64,000 bases of DNA from Halodurantibacterium daqingensis (GTDB lineage Bacteria; Pseudomonadota; Alphaproteobacteria; Rhodobacterales; Rhodobacteraceae). Below the pieces are notes generated by a model. That model saw only the letters and a program-made list of their open reading frames with translations. It did no database searches and was not told the DNA's origin. Position 1 is the stretch's first letter; each line of letters opens with the position of its first letter. This document shows, in pieces, positions 35,826 to 43,923 of the stretch. A program made the translations under genes and the position numbers. The stretch spans positions 496,001 to 560,000 of the forward strand of contig NZ_JBHTFQ010000001.1 in the NCBI RefSeq assembly GCF_042666235.1. The letters are read 5' to 3'.

Positions 35826-36173
35826 ATGCTGGAATATCTTCCCAAGGAATTGCGTGACGGATTTGCCGTGGCCCAGCGGAGGAGCATGCGTCGGACGCGG
35901 CTTTGCGTGCATGTCGGCGGGGCGGTCTACCCGATTCTGCGCTGGTGGGACGGCGGCTTCGCGCTGGACGGGCGGCTAGCGCCCCAGTTGCGGGGGCTGG
36001 TCGATATCTATGACGGGCCGCGGCATCTCTGCCAGTGCCTGATCGTTGCCTCGCTGGAAGAGGGTGACGAGGTGATCTGCGAGCTCAAGCGCACCACCCT
36101 GGCCAGCGATCGCCCCCCCATCGACTTCATCCGTGAGACCGAGGCACCTTCGGGTCTCTTGCCCCGGTTCTGA
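35826..36173 (+). CDS. conserved hypothetical protein, possibly PilZ-like
   Basis: 115-residue soluble protein. Arg-rich start (AQRRSMRRTRL, ~17-27) followed by predicted beta strands (VYPILRWWDGGFALDG, LVDIYDGPRHLCQCLIVAS, EVICELKR). The RR...R plus a following D/G-rich turn recalls PilZ c-di-GMP receptors, but the D/NxSxxG motif is not convincingly present. GGAG precedes the ATG. Stands alone. Confidence 0.65.
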   Translation: MLEYLPKELRDGFAVAQRRSMRRTRLCVHVGGAVYPILRWWDGGFALDGRLAPQLRGLVDIYDGPRHLCQCLIVASLEEGDEVICELKRTTLASDRPPIDFIRETEAPSGLLPRF

Positions 36174-36797
36174 CTGCCGGATCACCCATGGCGCGCAGAA
36201 ACACCATGTCATGAAGGCAGGCATGGGCGATGGGTCCTGTGTCGGCCGGTTCAGGGGCGCGAGCTTGCCGTATCGTCGTGCCCGATCGCGGGCCCTGCGC
36301 ATTCCTCGGGGTTCACGCCGCGCGGAACCTCATCGGCCAGGGTGGCCCTGATCGTCGTGGTGCAGGTGTCACGAGGCAGCGCGCCTTGCGCCATCGCCCG
36401 CGGGCGTGAGCAGCCACCGGGATTGCCGCGCCGGACCGGATCCGTCGCCTGACCGCCGGAACCTGTGCCAGACGGCCCATCTGTTGCGGCGGTCAGGGCG
36501 GGGGCCTGGCCGCCGTTTGACAAGGCAGAAGGCGGGCCGGGCATGAGCGGCGTTTCAGGCACTGGTGTTCCCGCGTTCTGCAGACGGAACTGAACCGCCC
36601 GAAGTCGGCGCGCTTCGGAACTCCGCGCCCGAGGACTTCACGAACCTGGTCTGCAGGATCCAACGACCTGCGGTGTCGCGCGCCTGCCCTGAGGAACTGG
36701 GCCGTTCCCGGCGATCGCTCCGGTTCGGGAACTTGCGAAGGAACGTCGTGTCCTACCCAGAGCCGGCCACCACTGCGCCTGCGAGCGACCTGCGACC
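36174..36797. other. gene-free interval between the hypothetical gene and patB-like gene
   Basis: Frames here (for example minus 36251-36562, plus 36565-36804) lack Shine-Dalgarno sequences and recognisable folds. No hairpin terminator or repeat seen. Confidence 0.5.
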
Positions 36798-37970
36798 TTA
36801 CTGAAGGTCAGCGAAGGCCGCCTGCAGCCGCGCCACGGCCTCGGTCACTCGCGCCCGCTGCGTGGCGAAGTTGAAGCGCAGGAACGCCTCTCCGCCCCTT
36901 CCGAAGGTGGCGCCGTGATTGGCGGCAATCTTCGCCTCCTGCTGCACGCGGGCAAGGATTTCGTCGTGGCTCATGCCGGTAGCGCTGAAATCGACCCAAG
37001 CCAGATAGGTTGCCTCGAGCGGCATCGAGCGCAGTCCGGGAATGGCAGCAATGCCTGCGTCAAAGATCGCGCGATTGCCCTCAAGATACTCCACAAGCGC
37101 ATCTACCCAGGCCGCCCCCTCGGGCGAATAGGCCGCTTCGGCCATGAACATCCCGAAGGAATTGGGCGAGATCCCCTGCGCCACCAGTTCCCGCCCGAAG
37201 CGCGCCCGGAGGTCCGGATCGGCGATGATGACATTGCCGACATGGGCGCCGGCAATGTTGAAGGTCTTGGTTGTTGCGGTCATCATCACCAGCCGGTCCG
37301 CGATCCCCGGATCCGCCAGCGCCATCGGCACATGGGCATGGCCGCCAAACACCAGGTCGTGATGAATTTCGTCCGACACGAGGATCAGATCGTGACGCCG
37401 CGCAAATTCCGCCACGGAGGCAAGTTCCTCCCGCGTCCAGACACGGCCGCCGGGATTGTGGGGTGAACAGAGGATGACCATCTTCTCGCGCCCGGTCATC
37501 TGCGCGTCGTAGGCCTCGAAATCCATCTGGTAGCGGCCATCGGCCAGGTGCAGCGGGCATTCCACCACGTCGCGCCCGGCGGCGCGGATCACGCGGCCGA
37601 AGGCGTGATAGACCGGGGTGAACAGGACCACCCCGTCGCCCGGTGCCGTGAAGGCATCAAGGCAAAGCGCCGTCCCGTTGACCAGCCCATGCGTGGTAAA
37701 GATCCATTCCGGCGCGATGGTCCAGCCGTGCCGCCTCTGCATCCACCACTGGATTGCCGCGCGATAGCTGCTGTCATCGCCGTAATAGCCGTAGATCCCG
37801 TGATCGATCATCCCCTGAAGGGCGGAGGTCACGCAGGCGGGCGGGCGGAAATCCATATCGGCCACCCACATCGGAATGCCGCTTGCGGCCGGAACGCCAT
37901 AGGCGGCCTCCATTCCGTCCCATTTGACCGAATGCGTGCCGCGGCGTTCGATGATCTCGTCGAAATTCAT
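36798..37970 (-). CDS. MalY/PatB family aminotransferase (probable cystathionine beta-lyase)
   Basis: PLP-dependent fold-type I enzyme, 390 residues, cytoplasmic; the family cleaves cystathionine or related C-S substrates and can regulate in E. coli (MalY). The start MNFDEIIERRGTHSVKWDGM is characteristic. SDEIHHDLVF (~200) holds the cofactor Asp, and the Schiff-base Lys is in TATTKTFNIAGAHVGN (~232). The C-terminus keeps FLRFNFATQRARV with the carboxylate-binding Arg. Divergent from the deformylase operon. Confidence 0.92.
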   Translation of the reverse strand: MNFDEIIERRGTHSVKWDGMEAAYGVPAASGIPMWVADMDFRPPACVTSALQGMIDHGIYGYYGDDSSYRAAIQWWMQRRHGWTIAPEWIFTTHGLVNGTALCLDAFTAPGDGVVLFTPVYHAFGRVIRAAGRDVVECPLHLADGRYQMDFEAYDAQMTGREKMVILCSPHNPGGRVWTREELASVAEFARRHDLILVSDEIHHDLVFGGHAHVPMALADPGIADRLVMMTATTKTFNIAGAHVGNVIIADPDLRARFGRELVAQGISPNSFGMFMAEAAYSPEGAAWVDALVEYLEGNRAIFDAGIAAIPGLRSMPLEATYLAWVDFSATGMSHDEILARVQQEAKIAANHGATFGRGGEAFLRFNFATQRARVTEAVARLQAAFADLQ

Positions 37971-38072
37971 GCTGATCCCTCGCTGTTTGCGCCACTTTGC
38001 CGGGCGGCGGCCGGAATGTCATCACCCATGCGGGCCCTTGCAACAGCGCCGCCTGCACCGTAAATCCGCTGC

Positions 38073-38594
38073 ATGACGCTGCGACCGATCCTCATTCACC
38101 CCGACCCGCGCCTGAAGAAGGTCTGCGACCCCGTGCCGGAAATCACCGACGCGGTACGTGCGCTTGCGGCGGACATGCTGGAAACCATGTATGACGCCCC
38201 GGGCGTCGGCCTTGCCGCGCCGCAGATCGGCGTGATGAGCCGGATCCTGGTGATGGATTGCGTCAAGGACCCGGAAGCACCGCCGCGCCCGATGGTGCTT
38301 GTGAACCCCGAGGTCACCTGGGCCTCGGAGGCGCGCAACATCCATGAGGAAGGCTGCCTGTCGATCCCGGACCAATATGCCGAGGTCGAGCGCCCGGCCG
38401 AGGTGCGAGTGCGCTGGCTTGACCTTGACGGGGCCTGGCAGGAAGAAACCTTCGATGGGCTCTGGGCCACCTGCGTTCAGCACGAGATCGACCATCTGAA
38501 CGGCAGGCTGTTCATCGATTACCTCAAGCCGCTCAAACGGCAGATGATCACGCGCAAGATGGAAAAGCTGAAGCGCGAACGGGCGCGGGCGTGA
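38073..38594 (+). CDS. def: peptide deformylase
   Basis: Fe2+/Zn2+ metallohydrolase that removes the N-formyl group from nascent proteins. 173 residues with all three motifs: GVGLAAPQIG (44-53), EGCLSIP (93-99, metal ligand Cys95) and QHEIDHLNG (136-144, His137/His141 ligands, Glu138 catalytic). First of a three-gene operon with a degenerate paralogue and fmt; the GTGA overlap with the next gene implies coupling. Confidence 0.97.
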   Translation: MTLRPILIHPDPRLKKVCDPVPEITDAVRALAADMLETMYDAPGVGLAAPQIGVMSRILVMDCVKDPEAPPRPMVLVNPEVTWASEARNIHEEGCLSIPDQYAEVERPAEVRVRWLDLDGAWQEETFDGLWATCVQHEIDHLNGRLFIDYLKPLKRQMITRKMEKLKRERARA

Positions 38595-39094
38595 CCATCC
38601 GGCCCTTCGTGCCCTGGCCCGATGTGCGGCTTCGGACGGCCGCCGCGCCGGTTGCAGCGATTACCGATGACATCCGCGCGATCTGGGCCGACATGATCGA
38701 GACGATGGACGCCATGCCGGGCTATGGCCTTGCCGGACCCCAGATCGGCGTCATGCAGCAGCTGGCGGTGGTGGATTGTTCCGACGCGCGGGGGCAGGCG
38801 GTCGTATTGGCCAACCCCGAGATCCTTCACGCCTCGGTTCAGTTCCGCGAACATGAGGAAGCAAGCCCGAACCTTCCGGGGGTGTCCGCGGTCATATCTC
38901 GCCCGCGCGCGGTGACGGTGCGGTTCCTGAATGCCGAGGGCGCAGTCGAAGAGCGGGATTTCGTCGGTCTCTGGGCGACATCCGTGCAGCACCAGATCGA
39001 CCATCTGCAGGGGCGGATGTATTTCGACCATCTCAAGCCGCTCAGGCGCAAGATGCTGATCGCCAAGGCCGAAAAGCTGCGGAGGCGCGGATGA
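38591..39094 (+). CDS. peptide deformylase-like protein with degenerate active site
   Basis: 167-residue paralogue of the preceding deformylase; GTG start overlapping its stop (GTGA). Motif 1 survives as GYGLAGPQIG, but motif 2 EGCLS is EASPN (the ligand Cys becomes Ser92) and motif 3 HEIDH is HQIDH (catalytic Glu becomes Gln135). It therefore keeps the two His ligands but should be inactive or of altered chemistry. Its conserved place between def and fmt, with tight overlaps on both sides, argues it is still under selection. Confidence 0.9.
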   Translation: MTIRPFVPWPDVRLRTAAAPVAAITDDIRAIWADMIETMDAMPGYGLAGPQIGVMQQLAVVDCSDARGQAVVLANPEILHASVQFREHEEASPNLPGVSAVISRPRAVTVRFLNAEGAVEERDFVGLWATSVQHQIDHLQGRMYFDHLKPLRRKMLIAKAEKLRRRG

Positions 39095-40032
39095 AGGTCG
39101 TGTTCATGGGCACGCCCGAATTCTCGGTTCCGGTGCTGGATGCGCTGCACAGGGCCCATGAGGTGATCGCGGTCTATTGCCAGCCGCCGCGCCCCGCGGG
39201 ACGGGGGAAGAAACCGCGCCCCAGCGCGGTTCAGGCGCGGGCCGAGGCGCTGGGCTTGCCGGTGCGCCATCCGGTCAGCCTGAAATCGCCCGAGGAGCAG
39301 GCCTCGTTCGCGGCGCTTGGGGCTGATGTGGCAGTGGTGGTCGCCTATGGGCTGATCCTGCCGCAGCCGGTTCTGGATGCGCCGCGCCATGGCTGCCTGA
39401 ACATCCACGCCTCGCTGCTGCCGCGGTGGCGGGGCGCGGCGCCGATCCATCGCGCCATTCTGGCCGGGGATAGCCAGACCGGGATCTGCATCATGCAGAT
39501 GGAGGCGGGGCTTGATACCGGCCCGGTGCTGCTGCGAGAGGCGACGCCGATCGGACCCACGGAAACCACCGGCGCCCTGCATGACCGGCTGTCGGCCATG
39601 GGCGCGCGGCTGGTGCTTGAGGCTTTGGGGCGGATCGATGGGCTGGTGCCGGAACCGCAACCCGAGGATGGCGTGACCTATGCGGCCAAGATCGACAAGG
39701 CCGAGGCGCGGATCGACTGGCGCAAGCCGGCGGCGGAGGTTGATCGCTGCATCCGTGGCCTGTCGCCCTTTCCCGGGGCCTGGTGCACGCTGGGCGAGGA
39801 GCGGATCAAGCTGCTGGAAAGCCGTGTTGCCGCATCTGCGGGAGGGGAGCCCGGGCAGGTGGTCGAGACGGGGCAGGGGGCGCTGGTGGTTGCCTGCGGC
39901 AGCGGTGCCGTCGCAGTGACGGTGGCGCAGCGTGAGGGCAAGCGCCCGATGCCGGTCAGCGAAATACTGCGCGGCCTGTCCATCCCACCTGGTACGCGGC
40001 TTGGTCCGCAAGGGCCTTGGCCCATGCCCTAA
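39091..40032 (+). CDS. fmt: methionyl-tRNA formyltransferase
   Basis: Transfers formyl from 10-formyl-THF to initiator Met-tRNA. 313 residues: N-terminal Rossmann formyltransferase domain (~1-200) with MNIHASLLPRWRGAAPIHRA-type active-site signature (NIHASLLPRWRGAAP) and LDTGPVL, then the C-terminal tRNA-binding barrel (~210-305). ATGA overlap with the deformylase-like gene. Its stop overlaps by 4 bases, tail to tail, the stop of the TRIC gene on the other strand. Confidence 0.97.
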   Translation: MKVVFMGTPEFSVPVLDALHRAHEVIAVYCQPPRPAGRGKKPRPSAVQARAEALGLPVRHPVSLKSPEEQASFAALGADVAVVVAYGLILPQPVLDAPRHGCLNIHASLLPRWRGAAPIHRAILAGDSQTGICIMQMEAGLDTGPVLLREATPIGPTETTGALHDRLSAMGARLVLEALGRIDGLVPEPQPEDGVTYAAKIDKAEARIDWRKPAAEVDRCIRGLSPFPGAWCTLGEERIKLLESRVAASAGGEPGQVVETGQGALVVACGSGAVAVTVAQREGKRPMPVSEILRGLSIPPGTRLGPQGPWPMP

Positions 40033-40652
40033 TGGCGCGGGGGGCGGCTGCGATAGACCGGCAGGCTCCAGCCGAAGGCAAGGCTGCCCGCGCGCAGCGC
40101 AAAGACCACGCAGGCACAGGCCAGAAGTGCGAACCGTGGCTCATCCGTCAGGGTCAGAACGACAAGCGCGGCGCCGGCCCCGGCGAAGGCACAGGTGACG
40201 TAAAGCTCGCCCTGCTTCAGGACAAGCGGCACTTCGTTGCAGACCACGTCGCGCATCAGCCCGCCAAGGCAGCCGGTTACAACCCCCATGATCAGCACGA
40301 TCGGCCAGGGCTGCCCCATACCGATCGCTACCCCCACCCCGGCCGGAACCGCGACTGCGAGCGCGCAGGCATCCAGCCACAAAAGCGCGCGGTAGCGGCT
40401 TTCCAGCAGATGCGCGGTGAAGAAGACCAGCACCGCTGCCGCAGAGGCAAGGGCGATGAAAGTAGGCTCGGTCACCCAGAAGACGGCATCGCGGTTGAGG
40501 ATGACGTCGCGCACCGTTCCGCCGCCCACGGCCGTCAGGCAGGCGATGAAGATGAAGCCCACGATATCCAGCTGGGCGCGGCTGGCCACAAGGGCGCCGG
40601 TGAGGGCAAAGACCAGCACCGCCGCATGATCAAGAAACTGGACCAGCGTCAC
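40029..40652 (-). CDS. TRIC-family (UPF0126/YicG-like) membrane protein
   Basis: Inner-membrane protein of 207 residues with about seven helices in two repeats, each holding the family motif: AVGGGTVRDVILN (~40) and GCLGGLMRDVVCNEVP (~125). Prokaryotic TRIC proteins form trimeric cation channels; the YicG group has also been linked to glycine transport. GTG start at 40652 overlaps the rnhA stop (GTGA), so it is the third gene of the ispH-rnhA operon. Confidence 0.9.
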   Translation of the reverse strand: MTLVQFLDHAAVLVFALTGALVASRAQLDIVGFIFIACLTAVGGGTVRDVILNRDAVFWVTEPTFIALASAAAVLVFFTAHLLESRYRALLWLDACALAVAVPAGVGVAIGMGQPWPIVLIMGVVTGCLGGLMRDVVCNEVPLVLKQGELYVTCAFAGAGAALVVLTLTDEPRFALLACACVVFALRAGSLAFGWSLPVYRSRPPRH

Positions 40653-41116
40653 GGCACGGCCCGCGCCGGCTTGAAGGGTGCCATGCCTGCCCGCGCCAGC
40701 GCGTCGGCGCGCTCGTTCTCCGGATGTCCCGCATGTCCCTTGATCCATTCCCAACGGACCTCGTGGCGTTCGCGCGCCGCATCCAGCCGCCGCCAGAGAT
40801 CATCGTTCTTTACCGGCTTGTTGGTCGAGGTTTTCCAGCCCTTGCGCTTCCAGCCCCACAGCCATTCGGTGATGCCGTTCTTCACATAGGCGCTGTCGGT
40901 CACCACGGTGATGGTCGAGGGCCGACTGAGGCTTTCCAGCGCCATGATGGCTGCCATCAGCTCCATCCGGTTGTTGGTGGTCAGGGCCTCGCCGCCGCTG
41001 AGTTCACGCTCTTTGAGAACGGTGTCGCCGTCGCGCGCGGTCAGCAGCACGCCCCAGCCGCCGGGGCCGGGGTTACCGCTGCAGGCACCATCGGTGAAGG
41101 CAATCAGGTCGGTCAT
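40649..41116 (-). CDS. rnhA: ribonuclease HI
   Basis: Degrades RNA in RNA:DNA hybrids (R-loops, primers). 155 residues, typical length. The DEDD active site is visible: Asp9 in AFTDGACSGNPG, Glu in TNNRMELMAAI (~50), Asp in VVTDSAYV (~72) and the final Asp in HPENERADALAR (~136). Overlaps ispH by ATGA at its start and the TRIC gene by GTGA at its end. Confidence 0.97.
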   Translation of the reverse strand: MTDLIAFTDGACSGNPGPGGWGVLLTARDGDTVLKERELSGGEALTTNNRMELMAAIMALESLSRPSTITVVTDSAYVKNGITEWLWGWKRKGWKTSTNKPVKNDDLWRRLDAARERHEVRWEWIKGHAGHPENERADALARAGMAPFKPARAVP

Positions 41117-42063
41117 GCGCCGGTCCGCAGCACGCGCGGCACCTTGAATTCGACCCGCTCGACCGCGGTTTCGACAAGTTCCTGCCGCAGGTCGAACCTC
41201 TGTGCGAAGGCGTCGATAACTTCGTTGACCAACACTTCGGGGGCGCTTGCACCCGCCGTCAGCCCCACGGCCCGCGCGCCTTCCAGCGCCCGCCAGTCGA
41301 TATCGGCTGCGCGCTGCACAAGCTGGGCATAGGCGCAGCCGGCGGCGCGGCCAACCTCGACCAGACGACGGGAATTCGATGAATTGGGCGCGCCGATCAC
41401 CAGAAGCGCGTCGATCCGCGGGGCGATTTCCTTGACCGCCGCCTGCCGATTGGTCGTGGCATAGCAGATATCTTCCTTGTGCGGGCCGACGATCGCGGGG
41501 AACCGTGCCTGCAGTGCCGCGACGATTTCCGCAGTGTCATCCACCGAAAGCGTTGTCTGCGTGATGTAGGCAAGGCGCGATGGATCACGGACGGTCAGGG
41601 TTTCGACATCCGCCGGCGTTTCGACCAGCAGCACCTCTCCCTCGGGCAACTGGCCCATGGTGCCCAGCGTTTCGGGGTGGCCGGCATGCCCGATCATCAC
41701 CATCTGCAGCCCGTTCTGGTGGTGGCGCTCGGCCTCGATATGCACCTTGCTGACCAGCGGGCAGGTTGCATCGACATAGACCATGTTGCGCGCCTCGGCG
41801 GTGGCGGGAACCGACTTCGGCACGCCATGCGCCGAAAAGATCACCGGACGGTCATCGGGGCAGTCGTCAAGCTCCTCGACGAAGACCGCCCCCTGCGCCC
41901 GCAGCCCATCGACCACGTATTTGTTGTGCACGATCTCATGCCGCACGTAGACAGGGGCCCCCCATTTCTGCAGCGCCATCTCGACAATCTTGATGGCGCG
42001 ATCAACGCCGGCGCAAAAGCCGCGCGGCGCAGCAAGATAGAGGGTGAGGTTGGGTCTGGTCAT
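41113..42063 (-). CDS. ispH: 4-hydroxy-3-methylbut-2-enyl diphosphate reductase
   Basis: [4Fe-4S] enzyme of the last MEP-pathway step, giving IPP and DMAPP. 316 residues with the three cluster cysteines in PRGFCAGVDRAI (Cys17), VDATCPLVSKVH (~101) and DICYATTNRQAAV (~200); EIVHNKYV and the catalytic Glu region TQTTLS are also kept. The ATG at 42063 is chosen by the start of homology (MTRPNLTLYLAAPRGF). Leads the ispH-rnhA-TRIC operon. Confidence 0.97.
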   Translation of the reverse strand: MTRPNLTLYLAAPRGFCAGVDRAIKIVEMALQKWGAPVYVRHEIVHNKYVVDGLRAQGAVFVEELDDCPDDRPVIFSAHGVPKSVPATAEARNMVYVDATCPLVSKVHIEAERHHQNGLQMVMIGHAGHPETLGTMGQLPEGEVLLVETPADVETLTVRDPSRLAYITQTTLSVDDTAEIVAALQARFPAIVGPHKEDICYATTNRQAAVKEIAPRIDALLVIGAPNSSNSRRLVEVGRAAGCAYAQLVQRAADIDWRALEGARAVGLTAGASAPEVLVNEVIDAFAQRFDLRQELVETAVERVEFKVPRVLRTGA

Positions 42064-42163
42064 GGCGGTTCCGGCTGTGGGCTGGGGTCTGAGGTAAGAC
42101 GAACCGTGCCGCGCGTCCAGAGCAGTCAGGCGCGCGGGGCCGTTCTGGCCCCGCCGCAAGCGG

Positions 42164-42736
42164 TCAGTGATCGCTTGTCTCCGCGTCGTCGCGTTCTTGA
42201 CGGGGTTCGCGCGGCGGGCGGCCAATCACATCGCGCAGCTCGTCAAGCTCGATGAAATTGTCCGCCTGGCGGCGCAGTTCGTCCGCGATCATCGGCGGCT
42301 GGCTGCGGATGGTCGAGACCACCGACACCCTTACACCCTGACGCTGAAGGCTCTCGACCAGGGGACGGAAATCGCCATCCCCGGAAAACAGGACGATGTG
42401 ATCGACGCGCGGCGCAAGTTCCATGGCATCGACGGCCAGTTCGATGTCCATGTTGCCCTTCACCTTGCGGCGACCAAGGCTGTCGGTATATTCCTTGGCC
42501 GGTTTCGTGACCATCGAGAACCCATTATAGTGGAGCCAGTCGACCAGCGGGCGAATGGGCGAGTACTCGTCGTTCTCAAGCAGCGCCGTGTAGTAAAAGG
42601 CGCGCAACAGCTTACCGCGCCGCATGAATTCCTGACGCAGCAGCTTGTAATCAATGTCGAACCCCAGGGCCTTTGCCGCAGCATAAAGATTCGAACCATC
42701 GATAAACAGCGCAAGCCGTTCATCCTTGTAAAACAT
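42164..42736 (-). CDS. NYN-domain (LabA/DUF88) protein, putative RNase
   Basis: 190-residue PIN-like NYN domain, probably a cytoplasmic endoribonuclease. Acidic active-site motifs: LFIDGSNLYAAAK (~8-20), GNMDIELAVDAME (~90) and VLFSGDGDFRPLVESL (~112). The ATG at 42736 (MFYKDERLAL) has GGAAGGG upstream; an ATG at 42769 is a weaker alternative. The gene lies between ispH and folK, divergent from the latter. Confidence 0.88.
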   Translation of the reverse strand: MFYKDERLALFIDGSNLYAAAKALGFDIDYKLLRQEFMRRGKLLRAFYYTALLENDEYSPIRPLVDWLHYNGFSMVTKPAKEYTDSLGRRKVKGNMDIELAVDAMELAPRVDHIVLFSGDGDFRPLVESLQRQGVRVSVVSTIRSQPPMIADELRRQADNFIELDELRDVIGRPPREPRQERDDAETSDH

Positions 42737-42854
42737 AGGTAACCCTTCCAGAGTGGCAAAGTCTGCCAAACAATGACCGTGAGTGGCGTTTGTCGATGCG
42801 GAATTGGCAGGACGTGCGGTACACTAGGCAAAGTTTCGGGTGTCGCAAGATCGA

Positions 42855-43451
42855 ATGACAATATCTAACACGAAAATCGGTATTACAAATCCCACATTCC
42901 TGATCGCGATCGGTTCGAACCAGCCGTGGCAGGATCTCGGGGCGGCCGAGCTTGTTCAGGAAGCGATTCGCCGCTTGGGCGATATCGCAACGCGCGTGAG
43001 ACCAAGTGCGCTTTATGCAACACCCTGCTTTCCCGCCGGCGCGGGGCCGGATTACGTCAATGCCGCCGTCTGGATCGAGGCGCAGATCCGGCCCGAGGAC
43101 ATGTTGCAGCGGCTGCATGCGATCGAGCAGGATCTGGGCCGGATGCGCGCCGGACGCTGGGGAATGCGCACCATTGATCTGGATCTGATCGCCTGCGGGG
43201 ATCGGGTTCTGCCCGATCGGGATGTATGGGCCCATTGGCGCGGGCTGACGCCCGAAGATCAGCAACGCTGCGCGCCGGACCGGCTGATTCTGCCGCATCC
43301 CAGGATGCAGGAGCGCGCCTTCGTGCTGGTTCCGCTGGCCGATGTTGCACCCGGTTGGCGCCATCCGGTCATCGGTGCAACCGTGGCGCAGATGCTTGCG
43401 GCCCTCCCTGCGACGGATCGTGCCGAGGTGCGGATGCTCCCGCAGCCGTGA
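42855..43451 (+). CDS. folK: 6-hydroxymethyl-7,8-dihydropterin pyrophosphokinase
   Basis: Folate biosynthesis kinase (HPPK). About 198 residues with FLIAIGSNQPW at the start, PSALYATPCFPAGAGPDYVN (substrate binding) and the HPPK signature RWGMRTIDLDLIACGD, where the two Asp bind Mg-ATP; LPHPRMQERAFVLVPL closes the fold. The exact start is uncertain: ATG 42855 or GTG 42840, neither with a strong Shine-Dalgarno. It precedes rpoZ in the same direction. Confidence 0.92.
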   Translation: MTISNTKIGITNPTFLIAIGSNQPWQDLGAAELVQEAIRRLGDIATRVRPSALYATPCFPAGAGPDYVNAAVWIEAQIRPEDMLQRLHAIEQDLGRMRAGRWGMRTIDLDLIACGDRVLPDRDVWAHWRGLTPEDQQRCAPDRLILPHPRMQERAFVLVPLADVAPGWRHPVIGATVAQMLAALPATDRAEVRMLPQP

Positions 43452-43468
43452 AGCGCCGGATTCTTCGC

Positions 43469-43496
43469 TTGTCAAGGCAGAAGCGAGTCCCTAAAA
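43469..43496 (+). promoter_or_regulatory. candidate sigma-70 promoter of the rpoZ operon
   Basis: TTGTCA (43469-43474), 16-base spacer, CTAAAA (43491-43496), about 37 bases before the rpoZ ATG. Reads in the folK-rpoZ gap, where a housekeeping promoter is expected. Weak -10; not proven. Confidence 0.35.
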
Positions 43497-43532
43497 GGGC
43501 TTTTCCATAACGCCCAGCAACTGGAGTCGCCC

Positions 43533-43886
43533 ATGGCCCGCGTGACGGTCGAAGATTGCGTTGACAAAGTCCCGAACCGGTTCGAACTGGTAATGCTCGC
43601 CGCGCACCGCGCCCGGGAGATCGCCGCTGGCAGCCCCATCACGGTTGACCGCGACAACGACAAGAACCCCGTCGTTGCCCTGCGCGAAATTGCCGAGGAA
43701 ACCCAATCGGCCGAGGCGCTGCGCGAACGTCTTATCGAAAGCAACCAGACCCAGATCGAGGTGGACGAGCCCGAGGACGACCAGATGGCGCTTCTCATGG
43801 GATCTGAGCCCGACCGGCCCGCCCAGGACGACATGTCCGAGGAAAAGCTGCTTCGCGCGCTGATGGAAGCACAGGGGCAGGGCTGA
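43533..43886 (+). CDS. rpoZ: RNA polymerase omega subunit
   Basis: 117-residue omega subunit, which helps beta' assembly and binds ppGpp in proteobacteria. The start MARVTVEDCVDKVPNRFELV and AAHRAREIAAGSP are diagnostic; the alphaproteobacterial acidic C-terminus follows. CTGGAG precedes the ATG. Immediately upstream of the (p)ppGpp synthetase/hydrolase gene, the usual pairing. Confidence 0.97.
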   Translation: MARVTVEDCVDKVPNRFELVMLAAHRAREIAAGSPITVDRDNDKNPVVALREIAEETQSAEALRERLIESNQTQIEVDEPEDDQMALLMGSEPDRPAQDDMSEEKLLRALMEAQGQG

Positions 43887-43905
43887 GGGCGCGCCTTCGG
43901 CGCCC
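43887..43905 (+). other. small hairpin between rpoZ and rsh
   Basis: GGGCGC and GCGCCC around a 7-base loop GCCTTCG, directly after the rpoZ stop and 19 bases before the rsh start. No T-tract, so a processing or attenuation element at best. Confidence 0.3.
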
Positions 43906-43923
43906 GGACAGGATGCGGCCCAG

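Noticed and set aside
36251..36562. 103-residue minus-strand frame in the gap before the MalY/PatB gene
   Set aside because: No start signal and disordered Gly/Pro/Thr-rich composition; not supported as a gene.
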